The notes beneath the pieces were generated by a model, which did no database searches, was not told the DNA's origin, and saw nothing but the letters and a program-made list of their open reading frames with translations. A DNA stretch of 21,159 bases from Candidatus Woesearchaeota archaeon (GTDB lineage: Archaea > Nanobdellota > Nanobdellia > Woesearchaeales > GW2011-AR4), in the NCBI GenBank assembly GCA_019323655.1, contig JAHWGX010000055.1, positions 1 to 21,159 of the forward strand, given 5' to 3'. A program made the position numbers and the translations under genes. Of the stretch, positions 8,113 to 13,912 are shown one piece after another; position 1 is the stretch's first letter; each line of letters opens with the position of its first letter.

Positions 8113-8148
8113 GTGTTTTGCTTGAACAAATTAGGTAATGCAAAACAC
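8113..8148 (+). promoter_or_regulatory. Inverted repeat in the leader of the DUF58 gene
   Basis: GTGTTTTGC (8113-8121) and GCAAAACAC (8140-8148) form a perfect 9-bp inverted repeat with an 18-nt spacer, 26 bp upstream of ATG 8175. A competing partial pairing exists between CTTGAACAA (8121-8129) and TTGTTGAAG (8153-8161). It may be an mRNA hairpin or an operator. The remainder of the 178-bp spacer 7997-8174 shows nothing else clear. Confidence 0.4.
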
Positions 8149-8174
8149 CATCTTGTTGAAGGCAGGATAATAAA

Positions 8175-9023
8175 ATGATTAATACTGATTTTCTTGACCA
8201 GTTGGACAGGTTTCATCTTGTTGTTAAGAAAAGGGTTACGTCCACTTACACAGGTCCCCGGAGGTCGATAGCTACAGGTCGCGGGTTGACTTTTAAGGAG
8301 CACAGGATTTACTCTCCGGGCGATGATATAAGGCTGATTGACTGGAAGGTTTTTGGCAGGACTGATGACTTGTATATAAAGACTTTTGAAGAAGAGAGGA
8401 ACCTGACTGCGCATATTATTATGGATGCGAGCGCGTCAATGGGATTTGGGAAGCCGATAAGCAAGTTTGACTATGCCGCGATGCTTGGCGTCGGGTTTGC
8501 ATATCTTGCAATGAGGGAGAATGAGAAATTCCAGTTCTCTACATTTGCTGAGAGCCTTGATGTGTTCCAGCCCCGCAGGGGAATGTCGCAGCTTGCAAGC
8601 ATGGTTTTTCACCTCAACAACACAAAAACACGGGGCTATTCAAAATTACTGGACGCCATGATGCAGTACAAAAAAGTAGTTGGCAGCAGGTCACTGCTTG
8701 TTCTGGTTTCTGATTTTTTGGTTGATGTTAACGAGGTTATAGAGGCATTGCATATTCTTGGGGACCATGAGATAAAGGTCATACAGGTCCTGGACCCTGT
8801 TGAAAAGGAATTAAAGTACCAGGGGGACTTTAAGCTTATAGACAGTGAGACAAAGAGCAGGCTAAGGACTTATGTCAGCCCGAGGCTAAGGGTTCAGTAC
8901 CAGCAGATGCTTGACAGCCATTCTGCAAAAATAGAGGAAACATGCAACAGACTGGGCTACCATTTCCACCAGATTACAACCAATACTCCTATATTTGACG
9001 CTTTCTACAGGGTGCTGGAGTGA
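8175..9023 (+). CDS. DUF58 family protein with vWA-like fold
   Basis: A 282-aa protein. The DUF58 hallmark is present at about 44-75: HRIYSPGDDIRLIDWK, then a GRTDDLY segment and FEEER. A vWA-like part follows with MIDAS residues DASAS at 84-88 and VLVSDFLVD further on. DUF58 proteins are the usual partners of MoxR ATPases and probably present a metal-dependent interaction site to the complex. There is no membrane segment, so this protein is soluble and cytoplasmic, unlike the upstream vWA proteins. The start codon follows an AGG-containing purine run. The gene ends 2 bp before the end of the convergent corA gene. Confidence 0.92.
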   Translation: MINTDFLDQLDRFHLVVKKRVTSTYTGPRRSIATGRGLTFKEHRIYSPGDDIRLIDWKVFGRTDDLYIKTFEEERNLTAHIIMDASASMGFGKPISKFDYAAMLGVGFAYLAMRENEKFQFSTFAESLDVFQPRRGMSQLASMVFHLNNTKTRGYSKLLDAMMQYKKVVGSRSLLVLVSDFLVDVNEVIEALHILGDHEIKVIQVLDPVEKELKYQGDFKLIDSETKSRLRTYVSPRLRVQYQQMLDSHSAKIEETCNRLGYHFHQITTNTPIFDAFYRVLE

Positions 9024-9025
9024 AC

Positions 9026-9991
9026 TTATAACCAACCCTTCCTCTTAAAAAACAAGTAGGTTATTACAATAGAAAACACCATTAACCCCAAAGCAAACAA
9101 ATAGCCGTAGTTCCAGAGGAGCTCAGGCATATTATAGGGGGAAGCAGTATTGAAGTTCATTCCGTAGATGCTCGCGATTAATGTGGGTATTAAGATAAAA
9201 GAAGCGCCGATTGTCAGCGTTTTCATGACCTGGTTTAAGTTGTTTGAGACAGCGCTGAGGTAAACATCCAGCGTTCCTGTTAAAATTTCCCTGTAAGTTC
9301 CTTCAGTGTCGATTAACTGGGTTACATCATTGTACAAAGTCCGGAATCTTTTAATATTCTTTTTGTCTATATTGATTACATATTCTTTCTCTATTGATGT
9401 TATAACTTCCCTGTTGGCTGTAAGCGACTTGTGGAAATAAATTAGCGTCTTTTTTATCAGAAAAATGTTCTTGGCGCTTATTTTGTCAGGCTTTTCAACT
9501 ACCTTGTCTTCTATCAGGTCGATTTTTTCTTCCAATGTATCCAAAATAGAGAAATACGTGTTTAAAACCTCGTCAAGGAGCCTGTAAGTGAAAAAGCTTA
9601 TCCCTTTTTCATAGACGTCAATTTTTTTTGAGGTTATAAGATCCCTTATTTTCTGGATGGACCTTATTTCCTTTAATGCAATTGTGATTACATTGTTCTT
9701 GTCATTTGAAATGAAAATGGATAAGGGCGTTGTAAGAATTTCATCTTTCTCTGTTAACGGAGCCCTGATAATAATCAAGGAATATTTTTCCAGATCAGAA
9801 ACTTTTGGCCTCTCTTCCTCGTCCAGGACTTCCTGCAGGTCGCTTAAGGGGATTTTTGCCTTTTCAGAGATGTCTTTTAGTTCTTTGGCTGTGGGGTTTA
9901 TGCAGTTAGCCCAGCACATCCTGGTGTTGCCTAAGTCATTTAATGAACCCTTGATTACACCTTCTTTTTGGACCTTATAGGCCTCGATCAT
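9026..9991 (-). CDS. corA: CorA-family divalent-cation (Mg2+/Co2+) channel
   Basis: A 321-aa protein with a soluble alpha/beta and helical N-terminal domain and two TM helices at the extreme C-terminus. The defining GMN motif is present (YGMNFN, about 276-281), followed by an external loop containing MPE and a basic end KRKGWL. CorA forms homopentameric channels that import Mg2+ or related ions; some relatives export Zn2+. Length and layout are typical. The gene is convergent with the DUF58 gene and divergent from the TMTC-like gene. A TATA box 26 bp upstream points to a leaderless transcript. The cation cannot be read from the sequence. Confidence 0.93.
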   Translation of the reverse strand: MIEAYKVQKEGVIKGSLNDLGNTRMCWANCINPTAKELKDISEKAKIPLSDLQEVLDEEERPKVSDLEKYSLIIIRAPLTEKDEILTTPLSIFISNDKNNVITIALKEIRSIQKIRDLITSKKIDVYEKGISFFTYRLLDEVLNTYFSILDTLEEKIDLIEDKVVEKPDKISAKNIFLIKKTLIYFHKSLTANREVITSIEKEYVINIDKKNIKRFRTLYNDVTQLIDTEGTYREILTGTLDVYLSAVSNNLNQVMKTLTIGASFILIPTLIASIYGMNFNTASPYNMPELLWNYGYLFALGLMVFSIVITYLFFKRKGWL

Positions 9992-10011
9992 ACAACTGAC
10001 ATTTAATTTAG

Positions 10012-10022
10012 TTTATATAAAT
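10012..10022 (-). promoter_or_regulatory. TATA box of corA
   Basis: TTTATATAAAT is centred about 26 bp upstream of the corA ATG (9991, - strand), the spacing for a leaderless archaeal mRNA. The 135-bp palindromic element starts 16 bp further upstream of it, at 10039. Confidence 0.65.
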
Positions 10023-10038
10023 CTTTTTATCTGAGGCC

Positions 10039-10173
10039 GCGCAGAAATCCTATCCTACTCCGTTTAACAGAACGCCATACTCCGTATGGCAACCTGTTAA
10101 ACTCCGTCTGGCCATGCCATGAATGCCTTCAGCATTCATTGGCATCCATGGCACAGACGGCTGGGATTTCTAC
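10039..10173. repeat. 135-bp nested palindromic element, copy 1 (E2a)
   Basis: Matches 13554-13688 at 133 of 135 positions in the same orientation. The outer stem is AGAAATCCTA (10043-10052) with TGGGATTTCT (10162-10171). Inner hairpin A pairs GTTTAACAG (10062-10070) with CTGTTAAAC (10094-10102) and GCCATAC with GTATGGC around a TCC loop, with symmetric AAC internal loops. Inner hairpin B pairs CCGTCTG (10104-10110) with CAGACGG (10154-10160), then GCCATG/CATGGC and TGAATGC/GCATTCA. ACTCCGT occurs at 10057, 10079 and 10101, exactly 22 bp apart. The copy sits between the divergent corA and TMTC-like promoters, inside a further imperfect inverted repeat (10019-10037/10186-10206). No coding potential. 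Confidence 0.9.
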
Positions 10174-10203
10174 ACGGCTTATCCTGCCTGATAAAAATAA
10201 AGA

Positions 10204-10213
10204 TTTAAAAAAT
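10204..10213 (+). promoter_or_regulatory. Candidate TATA box of the TMTC-like gene
   Basis: TTTAAAAAAT is centred about 54 bp before ATG 10262. A start site near 10235 would leave a short leader containing GAAGGTC (10249-10255) as a weak Shine-Dalgarno. Confidence 0.45.
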
Positions 10214-10261
10214 CTGTATGACAACAACATGATATTAACTGGAAAATAGAAGGTCCTGCCC

Positions 10262-12007
10262 ATGAAAATAAACAAGAATCTGGCTGCTGTAATTGTTTTG
10301 TTTGCAGTTGTGCTGATAAATTATGCTAATATTTTTCCCAATGAATTTGTGTGGGACGATGACACTTTCATCACTTCTAACAGGAAAATTACCTCTTTGG
10401 AGCATATTCCCTACCACTTTACCCATGAGTCAAGGAATTCCTTATGGAGGCCTTTGAGGGAAACATTTTATATTTTTACTTACCTTGTCTGGGGCTTAAA
10501 CACTGTTGGGTATCATCTGAATGCATTGCTGCTGCATACGTTAATTACTGTGTTTGTGTTTTTTATATTTGCTAATATCACAAAGAAAAAGGAACTGGCT
10601 CTTTTTTCTGCCCTGCTTTTTGCCGCACACCCAATACATACGGCAAGAGTAACTAACATGACAGGCTCTTTTGACATGCTTGGGCTGGCATTTTTTTTAG
10701 CAGGCTTTTACTTTTTTATAAAATACAGGCAAGGCGGAAAAAAAGCATATTACTTCTATACTGTTTTTGCTTATTTGCTGGCTCTTCTTTCTTCAGAAGA
10801 GGCCATTACTTTTGTTGGCATATTACTGCTTTATGATATCTGCTTTACAAAGCTGGTTAATTTCTCAAATATAAAAAGGCTGCTTAAAGAGTACATTCCA
10901 TACATAGCCCTAACCTTAGTCTATGCAATAATCCATGCCCTTATTACCGGCAGGGTTGGGAGGACATTAACCTACTTTGAGGACAGCTTTTACATTACTT
11001 TGTTAAACTCGGTTAAAGCTGCAGCGTTTTACATTAAACTGCTCATTTTGCCGCTTAACATGTCTGTTTATCAGTCCATGCCCAAGGCAACAAGCATTTT
11101 GAGCATACCTTTTTTAATATCCTTTTTTGCCTTAATGCTCCTTGTTTTTGCAATGGCCTTTTCATTTAAAAAATCAAAAACAGTGTTTTTTTCATTTGGA
11201 TGGTTTTTTATTACCATGTTTTTGTTTTATAACTTCATTCCAAAATCAACGCTTTTAGCTGACAGGTACCTTTATTTCCCTTCTTTCGGATTTTGCCTGC
11301 TTCTTGGCTATTTTGTTTTTAGAATTGGAAACGTTAAATTTTTTAAAAAAAACGGAAAGATTTTTTCCGTTTCAGTTTTATTGGCTTTGGTTGTTTTTTA
11401 TTCAGCTATTACGATAAGGAGGAATATGGACTGGAGGGATGAGGAAACACTCTTGAAAAAAGCTGTAGAGGCTTCCCCTATAAGCACTAATGCGCATTGG
11501 GCATTAGCAAAATATTACAAAGAAATAAAAAATTATGAATTAGCGGAATACCACCTGCATAAAGCCATTAACTTAAGCCAAAAAAATTATATCGCTTTAG
11601 AGCTGTTAGGGGTTGTCTATGCTGAAACTAATGATTATGAAAAAGCAGTTTATTATCTAAAAAAGGCAATTGAAACTGCTCCTGCAGAGGAAGAGGGCTA
11701 TTACAGGGCGCATAACGACCTTGGCTTGGTGTACAGCTATATGGGAGACTTAAACAGCTCTGTTTTTTATCTTAAGAAAGCGATTCAGGTTAATCCCGGG
11801 CTGTCAAAGGCGCATAATGATATTGGCACTGTTTATGCCCAGATGGGCAATTTTGATGATGCTATTGAAGAAATAAATAAAGCAATAGAAATCAACCCTT
11901 ATGAAGCAGGCTATTATAATAACTTGGCGGTTATTTATGAGTTTTTGGGGGATAAGGAAAAAGCTGATGAGCTGCTGCTTAAGGCTTTGGAAATAGGATT
12001 AGGATAA
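10262..12007 (+). CDS. TMTC-like membrane glycosyltransferase (GT-C fold) with C-terminal TPRs
   Basis: A 581-aa protein. The N-terminal two-thirds (about 1-385) is polytopic. The first external loop carries an acidic motif, VWDDDTF, then WRPLRETFY and GLNTVGYHLNALLLH, and later AAHPIHTARVTNMTGSFD. These are hallmarks of the TMTC/DUF1736 branch of lipid-linked-sugar protein glycosyltransferases. The last 190 residues form about four to five TPR units (NAHWALAKYY, ALELLGVVYAE, AHNDLGLVYS, AHNDIGTVYAQ, YYNNLAVIYEF). Such enzymes transfer sugars from a polyprenyl-phosphate carrier at the membrane, with the TPRs likely binding the acceptor. It is convergent with another glycosyltransferase and both lie between the twin repeats, near the S-layer gene. 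Sugar and acceptor are unknown. Confidence 0.82.
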   Translation: MKINKNLAAVIVLFAVVLINYANIFPNEFVWDDDTFITSNRKITSLEHIPYHFTHESRNSLWRPLRETFYIFTYLVWGLNTVGYHLNALLLHTLITVFVFFIFANITKKKELALFSALLFAAHPIHTARVTNMTGSFDMLGLAFFLAGFYFFIKYRQGGKKAYYFYTVFAYLLALLSSEEAITFVGILLLYDICFTKLVNFSNIKRLLKEYIPYIALTLVYAIIHALITGRVGRTLTYFEDSFYITLLNSVKAAAFYIKLLILPLNMSVYQSMPKATSILSIPFLISFFALMLLVFAMAFSFKKSKTVFFSFGWFFITMFLFYNFIPKSTLLADRYLYFPSFGFCLLLGYFVFRIGNVKFFKKNGKIFSVSVLLALVVFYSAITIRRNMDWRDEETLLKKAVEASPISTNAHWALAKYYKEIKNYELAEYHLHKAINLSQKNYIALELLGVVYAETNDYEKAVYYLKKAIETAPAEEEGYYRAHNDLGLVYSYMGDLNSSVFYLKKAIQVNPGLSKAHNDIGTVYAQMGNFDDAIEEINKAIEINPYEAGYYNNLAVIYEFLGDKEKADELLLKALEIGLG

Positions 12008-12047
12008 CCGGAAGCAGGGGTAGGCTCGGCGATTTAATAAAACCTCT

Positions 12048-13490
12048 TTACTTGGCTTTTAACACAGCACACCACCTGTCTTCATAAACTGCTTTGTAAT
12101 TCTCTTTATGCTTTACAATGTAATTAAACAATTGTGTATCCTGCTTTACTTTGCCTGAAAATACATATTCCGGGGCATAGTCTTTTATTATAAAATCAGT
12201 GTCAGATTTTAATGTTCCCTGCAATATGCCCATATACCTTTCAAATTCTTCTGGATTGTAAAGGTAAGAGTATGTAAGGTCTATTCCATGGGTGTACCTT
12301 AATTCAGAATTTTTGAAAAATAGGTAGGGAAATGCATAGGCATTGTTAAATACCAAAGAGTTTTTTGGGATGTTGTTAGCCATCCATTCTGCGCAACTGT
12401 CATAATTGTATAAAAAATTATTATTAATTATGTCCTTTCTTAATATGGCAAAGTTGGCAGCCACCAAAACAATGAGAAATATTACCGCACCTGCTTTGAT
12501 ATAGCCTAAGAATTTATTTTTGTCAAGCCTGTAAAGGGTATTGCTTAAAATAAATGCAATTGCCAGAATAGAAAAAGGTACTAAATATTCTTGCATCCTT
12601 CTTGATATTAAGGTGTAAAAAAAGAAGAATAGGGCTAATGAAAAATACAGGGATTGTGCTTTTGTAATCTTTTTATTCTTAAACAAAACAAAAATTGAGG
12701 TAAGGAGGCAGAATAAAACTACCACATTGTTTTTTATAAATTCAAGAAACGGCCATGGCTTCCATTCAACATTGTATAAATTTGCAATTAGGTTTACCTT
12801 AACTATTTGCGTATAAAGCATAAAAATATTATTTGGAAAATAGGGATTAATTACCAGGCCCAAAATTGTTCCTGCCAGAGAATAAACTGCAATTTTACAG
12901 TCAAACTTTTTTGAAAATATTTTCTCTAAAATAAAATATGAGAAAATTATAAGCAGTTGAAATACAAAGCCGCTGTAGAATAAGGCAAAAACAAAAGAGG
13001 TTATGCCTAAAAAAAGATATTTCCTTTGTTGCAGGAAATAAACTGTCAGGATAAGAAGCGCTATTGCAATAGGCATTTCCCTTGTCAATAAAAACCTGTA
13101 CGTCAGGCTTTCAGCAGTGAATAGGTAAACCAATGACCAAAAGAATGCGTACCGGATTTTGTTCTGCAATAAAAACCAGTAGAAGACGGCAAAGCAAATA
13201 CCTGCAAATAAAACAGAAGCGATCTTTGCGCCCAGGGCAAGGGGGAGCAGGGTAAACGGGATAAGCATAATTCTGAAAAGCAGCTGGATATCAGCGTAAT
13301 TATCTGATAAAATTGTGTGTGTTGCCCAGGGGAACTCTTTAATAACACCCTCTTTTTTAATGATGTCCGCGGTTTTTATGTGGTAATAGCCGTCAAACCC
13401 TATTATATCAGGCACCGTAAACTGCATTATACTGAAAATTACAAGGAAGAAAATTAAAGCGATGACTGTTTTTTTGTTTTTGGTTAACAT
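12048..13490 (-). CDS. Polytopic GT-C glycosyltransferase, STT3/AglB-like
   Basis: A 480-aa protein with about ten to twelve TM segments. The first external loop reads FDGYYHIKTADII and resembles the DxYYH motif in the first loop of STT3/AglB oligosaccharyltransferases. It continues with FPWATHTILSDNYAD, also like that loop. The C-terminal 120 residues form a small soluble domain (CAEWMANNIPKNS, then LVFNNAYAFPYLFF). It is much shorter than typical AglB (usually more than 700 aa) and lacks a visible WWDYG motif, so a glycosyltransferase of the same fold is a safer call than an oligosaccharyltransferase. The acceptor may be the neighbouring S-layer protein. The gene ends 40 bp from the convergent TMTC-like gene. 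Confidence 0.75.
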   Translation of the reverse strand: MLTKNKKTVIALIFFLVIFSIMQFTVPDIIGFDGYYHIKTADIIKKEGVIKEFPWATHTILSDNYADIQLLFRIMLIPFTLLPLALGAKIASVLFAGICFAVFYWFLLQNKIRYAFFWSLVYLFTAESLTYRFLLTREMPIAIALLILTVYFLQQRKYLFLGITSFVFALFYSGFVFQLLIIFSYFILEKIFSKKFDCKIAVYSLAGTILGLVINPYFPNNIFMLYTQIVKVNLIANLYNVEWKPWPFLEFIKNNVVVLFCLLTSIFVLFKNKKITKAQSLYFSLALFFFFYTLISRRMQEYLVPFSILAIAFILSNTLYRLDKNKFLGYIKAGAVIFLIVLVAANFAILRKDIINNNFLYNYDSCAEWMANNIPKNSLVFNNAYAFPYLFFKNSELRYTHGIDLTYSYLYNPEEFERYMGILQGTLKSDTDFIIKDYAPEYVFSGKVKQDTQLFNYIVKHKENYKAVYEDRWCAVLKAK

Positions 13491-13510
13491 TTAAATACCA
13501 GTATAATTGT

Positions 13511-13534
13511 GTTTATAATCAGATTTATATAAAT
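13511..13534 (-). promoter_or_regulatory. TATA region of the GT-C gene
   Basis: Two candidates lie upstream of the ATG at 13490 (- strand). TTTATAATC (about 13512-13520) has leaderless spacing. TTTATATAAAT (13524-13534) is identical to the corA TATA box and would give a leader of about 13 nt. The repeat copy 2 begins 19 bp beyond the latter. Confidence 0.5.
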
Positions 13535-13553
13535 AGATTGCGGGTAAAAGGTT

Positions 13554-13688
13554 GCGCAGAAATCCTATCCTACTCCGTTTAACAGAACGCCATACTCCGT
13601 ATGGCAACCTGTTAAACTCCGTCTGGCCATGCCATGAATGCCTTCGGCATTCATTGGCATCCATGGCACAGACGGCTAGGATTTCTAC
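13554..13688. repeat. 135-bp nested palindromic element, copy 2 (E2b)
   Basis: A near-exact copy of 10039-10173 in the same orientation. The two differences are A10131 to G13646, which adds a C-G pair closing a TTC loop in hairpin B, and G10163 to A13678, which turns a G-T pair of the outer stem into an A-T pair. Pairing is kept or improved in both cases. Hairpin A spans 13577-13617 and hairpin B 13619-13675. The outer stem is more complete here (TGCG/CGCA just beyond). An 8-bp direct repeat GGGTAAAA flanks it (13542-13549 and 13695-13702). Open frames crossing it are not genes. Confidence 0.9.
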
Positions 13689-13814
13689 GCAGTTGGGTAA
13701 AACTGGCAAGTTCAAAATGATGATTTTTCGCTTGATAACCCTATTATGGAGTAGATTGCTGTGTGAATTATATAGCCAAACATATATATTGCAAGAGGTG
13801 ACGTAACCGTAACA

Positions 13815-13822
13815 TTTAAATA
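13815..13822 (+). promoter_or_regulatory. TATA box of the S-layer gene
   Basis: TTTAAATA is preceded by ACCGTAACA, a plausible BRE. A start site near 13845 would give a leader of about 65-70 nt holding a hairpin and a strong Shine-Dalgarno, consistent with a highly expressed gene. The stretch 13703-13805 between the repeat and this promoter shows nothing else recognisable. Confidence 0.6.
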
Positions 13823-13847
13823 GGATTAGTTGCCTTCATAATGCTTA

Positions 13848-13870
13848 GAAACTCAGTTCTATAGAGTTTC
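13848..13870 (+). promoter_or_regulatory. 5' leader hairpin of the S-layer mRNA
   Basis: GAAACTC (13848-13854) and GAGTTTC (13864-13870) form a perfect 7-bp stem with a 9-nt loop. It falls at or just after the predicted transcription start, where a 5'-terminal stem-loop could protect an abundant mRNA. Confidence 0.45.
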
Positions 13871-13896
13871 AAATATAATAAAAAAAACAAACACTC

Positions 13897-13903
13897 GGAG
13901 GTG
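13897..13903 (+). promoter_or_regulatory. Shine-Dalgarno of the S-layer gene, deciding the start
   Basis: GGAGGTG lies 9 nt before ATG 13913. An in-frame GTG at 13901 overlaps this site, so it cannot be the start; ATG 13913 is chosen. Confidence 0.8.
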
Positions 13904-13912
13904 TTAGTTCAA

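Noticed and set aside
10062..10102. Integron attC-like site: GTTTAAC and GTTAAAC match the R-box consensus
   Set aside because: Any GTTTAAC palindrome fits both boxes. The hairpin is fully symmetric without the expected bulged bases, and no integrase or gene-cassette array is present.
13491..13806. Open frames of 74 and 84 codons across repeat copy 2
   Set aside because: They consist mostly of the palindromic element read on either strand. The same element at 10039-10173 does not keep them as a gene.
13901..13912. GTG start for the S-layer gene four codons upstream
   Set aside because: The GTG overlaps the Shine-Dalgarno GGAGGTG, which is correctly spaced for ATG 13913.
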